DNA of 21,856 nt from Ch71 sp050945695 (GTDB lineage Bacteria; Chloroflexota; Anaerolineae; DRVO01), in contig JBMNTK010000039.1 of NCBI GenBank assembly GCA_050945695.1, positions 1 to 21,856 of the forward strand. Reading direction: 5' to 3'. This document shows positions 21,763-21,856 of the stretch, piece by piece. The position numbers were made by a program, and so were the translations under genes. The notes below the pieces were generated by a model. The model was given only the letters and a program-made list of their open reading frames with translations, was not told where the DNA came from and did no database searches. Within the stretch, counting starts at the first letter, position 1; every line of letters starts with the position of its first letter.

Positions 21763-21780
21763 TCACGCAAAGGCGCAAGA
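21763..21780 (+). repeat. Possible dispersed repeat fragment
   Basis: CTCACGCAAAGGCGCAAG follows the last gene by 13 nt. Sequences of the type TCACGCAAAGGCGCAAAG occur as dispersed intergenic repeats in several environmental bacterial genomes; here one copy is seen, so repeat status is inferred. Confidence 0.35.
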
Positions 21781-21832
21781 GCCATGCCCTCGACTCAAGT
21801 CGGGGCTAAGGGGCCTTCGGCCGGGCGTCGAC

Positions 21833-21853
21833 GGTCACGGCTCTGCCGTGACC
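21833..21853. repeat. Perfect 9-bp stem hairpin at the window end
   Basis: GGTCACGGC (21833-21841), loop TCT, GCCGTGACC (21845-21853). It resembles the palindromic repeat units of 3196-3900 in style but not in sequence. The 107 nt after the last gene hold no coding sequence. Confidence 0.6.
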
Positions 21854-21856
21854 AAC

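Noticed and set aside
20880..21785. 301-codon minus-strand open frame opposite the PhnP-like gene
   Set aside because: The plus strand carries all metallo-beta-lactamase motifs in register; this frame has none and is a codon-bias shadow.

Overview
High-GC bacterial DNA, most consistent with a Chloroflexota (Anaerolineae-like) genome or metagenome bin. The phylum is inferred from three things: a Tat/lipoprotein sugar-binding protein with a 'VIEQVVEREVTVIP'-type linker after the lipobox Cys, a CUT1 transporter operon without its own ATPase, and GC-rich palindromic repeats that fill several intergenic gaps. No rRNA, tRNA, CRISPR array, insertion sequence or phage gene was recognised. Starts were set mainly from Shine-Dalgarno position, and GTG starts and 4-nt GTGA overlaps are common.

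Layout. 1-248 (+): 3' end of a membrane-protein gene, possibly CvpA-like. 330-3195 (+): two tandem paralogous cobalamin-domain radical SAM enzymes, 1 nt apart. 3196-3900: about 700 nt without genes, packed with dispersed and inverted repeats. 3906-6729 (+): a good promoter and leader, then pyruvate, phosphate dikinase (ppdK) and a terminator-like hairpin, followed by an MgtC/SapB-family membrane protein (6829-7293). 7419-12728 (-): an operon read right to left of sugar-binding lipoprotein, two CUT1 permeases and two QueG-like iron-sulfur proteins. 12889-14106 (+): an unusual regulator (HTH, degenerate HATPase-like region, receiver). It converges on and overlaps by 95 bp a membrane hybrid histidine kinase (14012-16216, -). 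16316-19096 (-): Gfo/Idh/MocA dehydrogenase plus two xylose-isomerase-like TIM-barrel proteins, separated by an inverted array of 14-bp repeats. 19226-21749 (+): NagB-like sugar-phosphate isomerase/deaminase, an overlapping amidohydrolase, and a PhnP-like metallo-beta-lactamase-fold hydrolase. The window ends in more palindromic repeat sequence.

How it fits together (inference). The right two-thirds looks like a carbohydrate uptake and catabolism neighbourhood: import by the binding-protein transporter, oxidation/epimerisation by the MocA-like and TIM-barrel enzymes, and amino-sugar-phosphate-type chemistry by the NagB-like protein. A two-component-like pair sits between the transporter and catabolic operons. 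No substrate can be named from sequence alone.

Most worth checking: the two QueG-like proteins in a sugar-transport operon; the HTH/HATPase-like/receiver protein; the hybrid kinase whose middle receiver-like domain lost its Asp but kept its Lys while the last receiver kept its Asp but lost its Lys; a NagB-like protein with Asn at a catalytic Asp position; and the 14-bp inverted repeat array.
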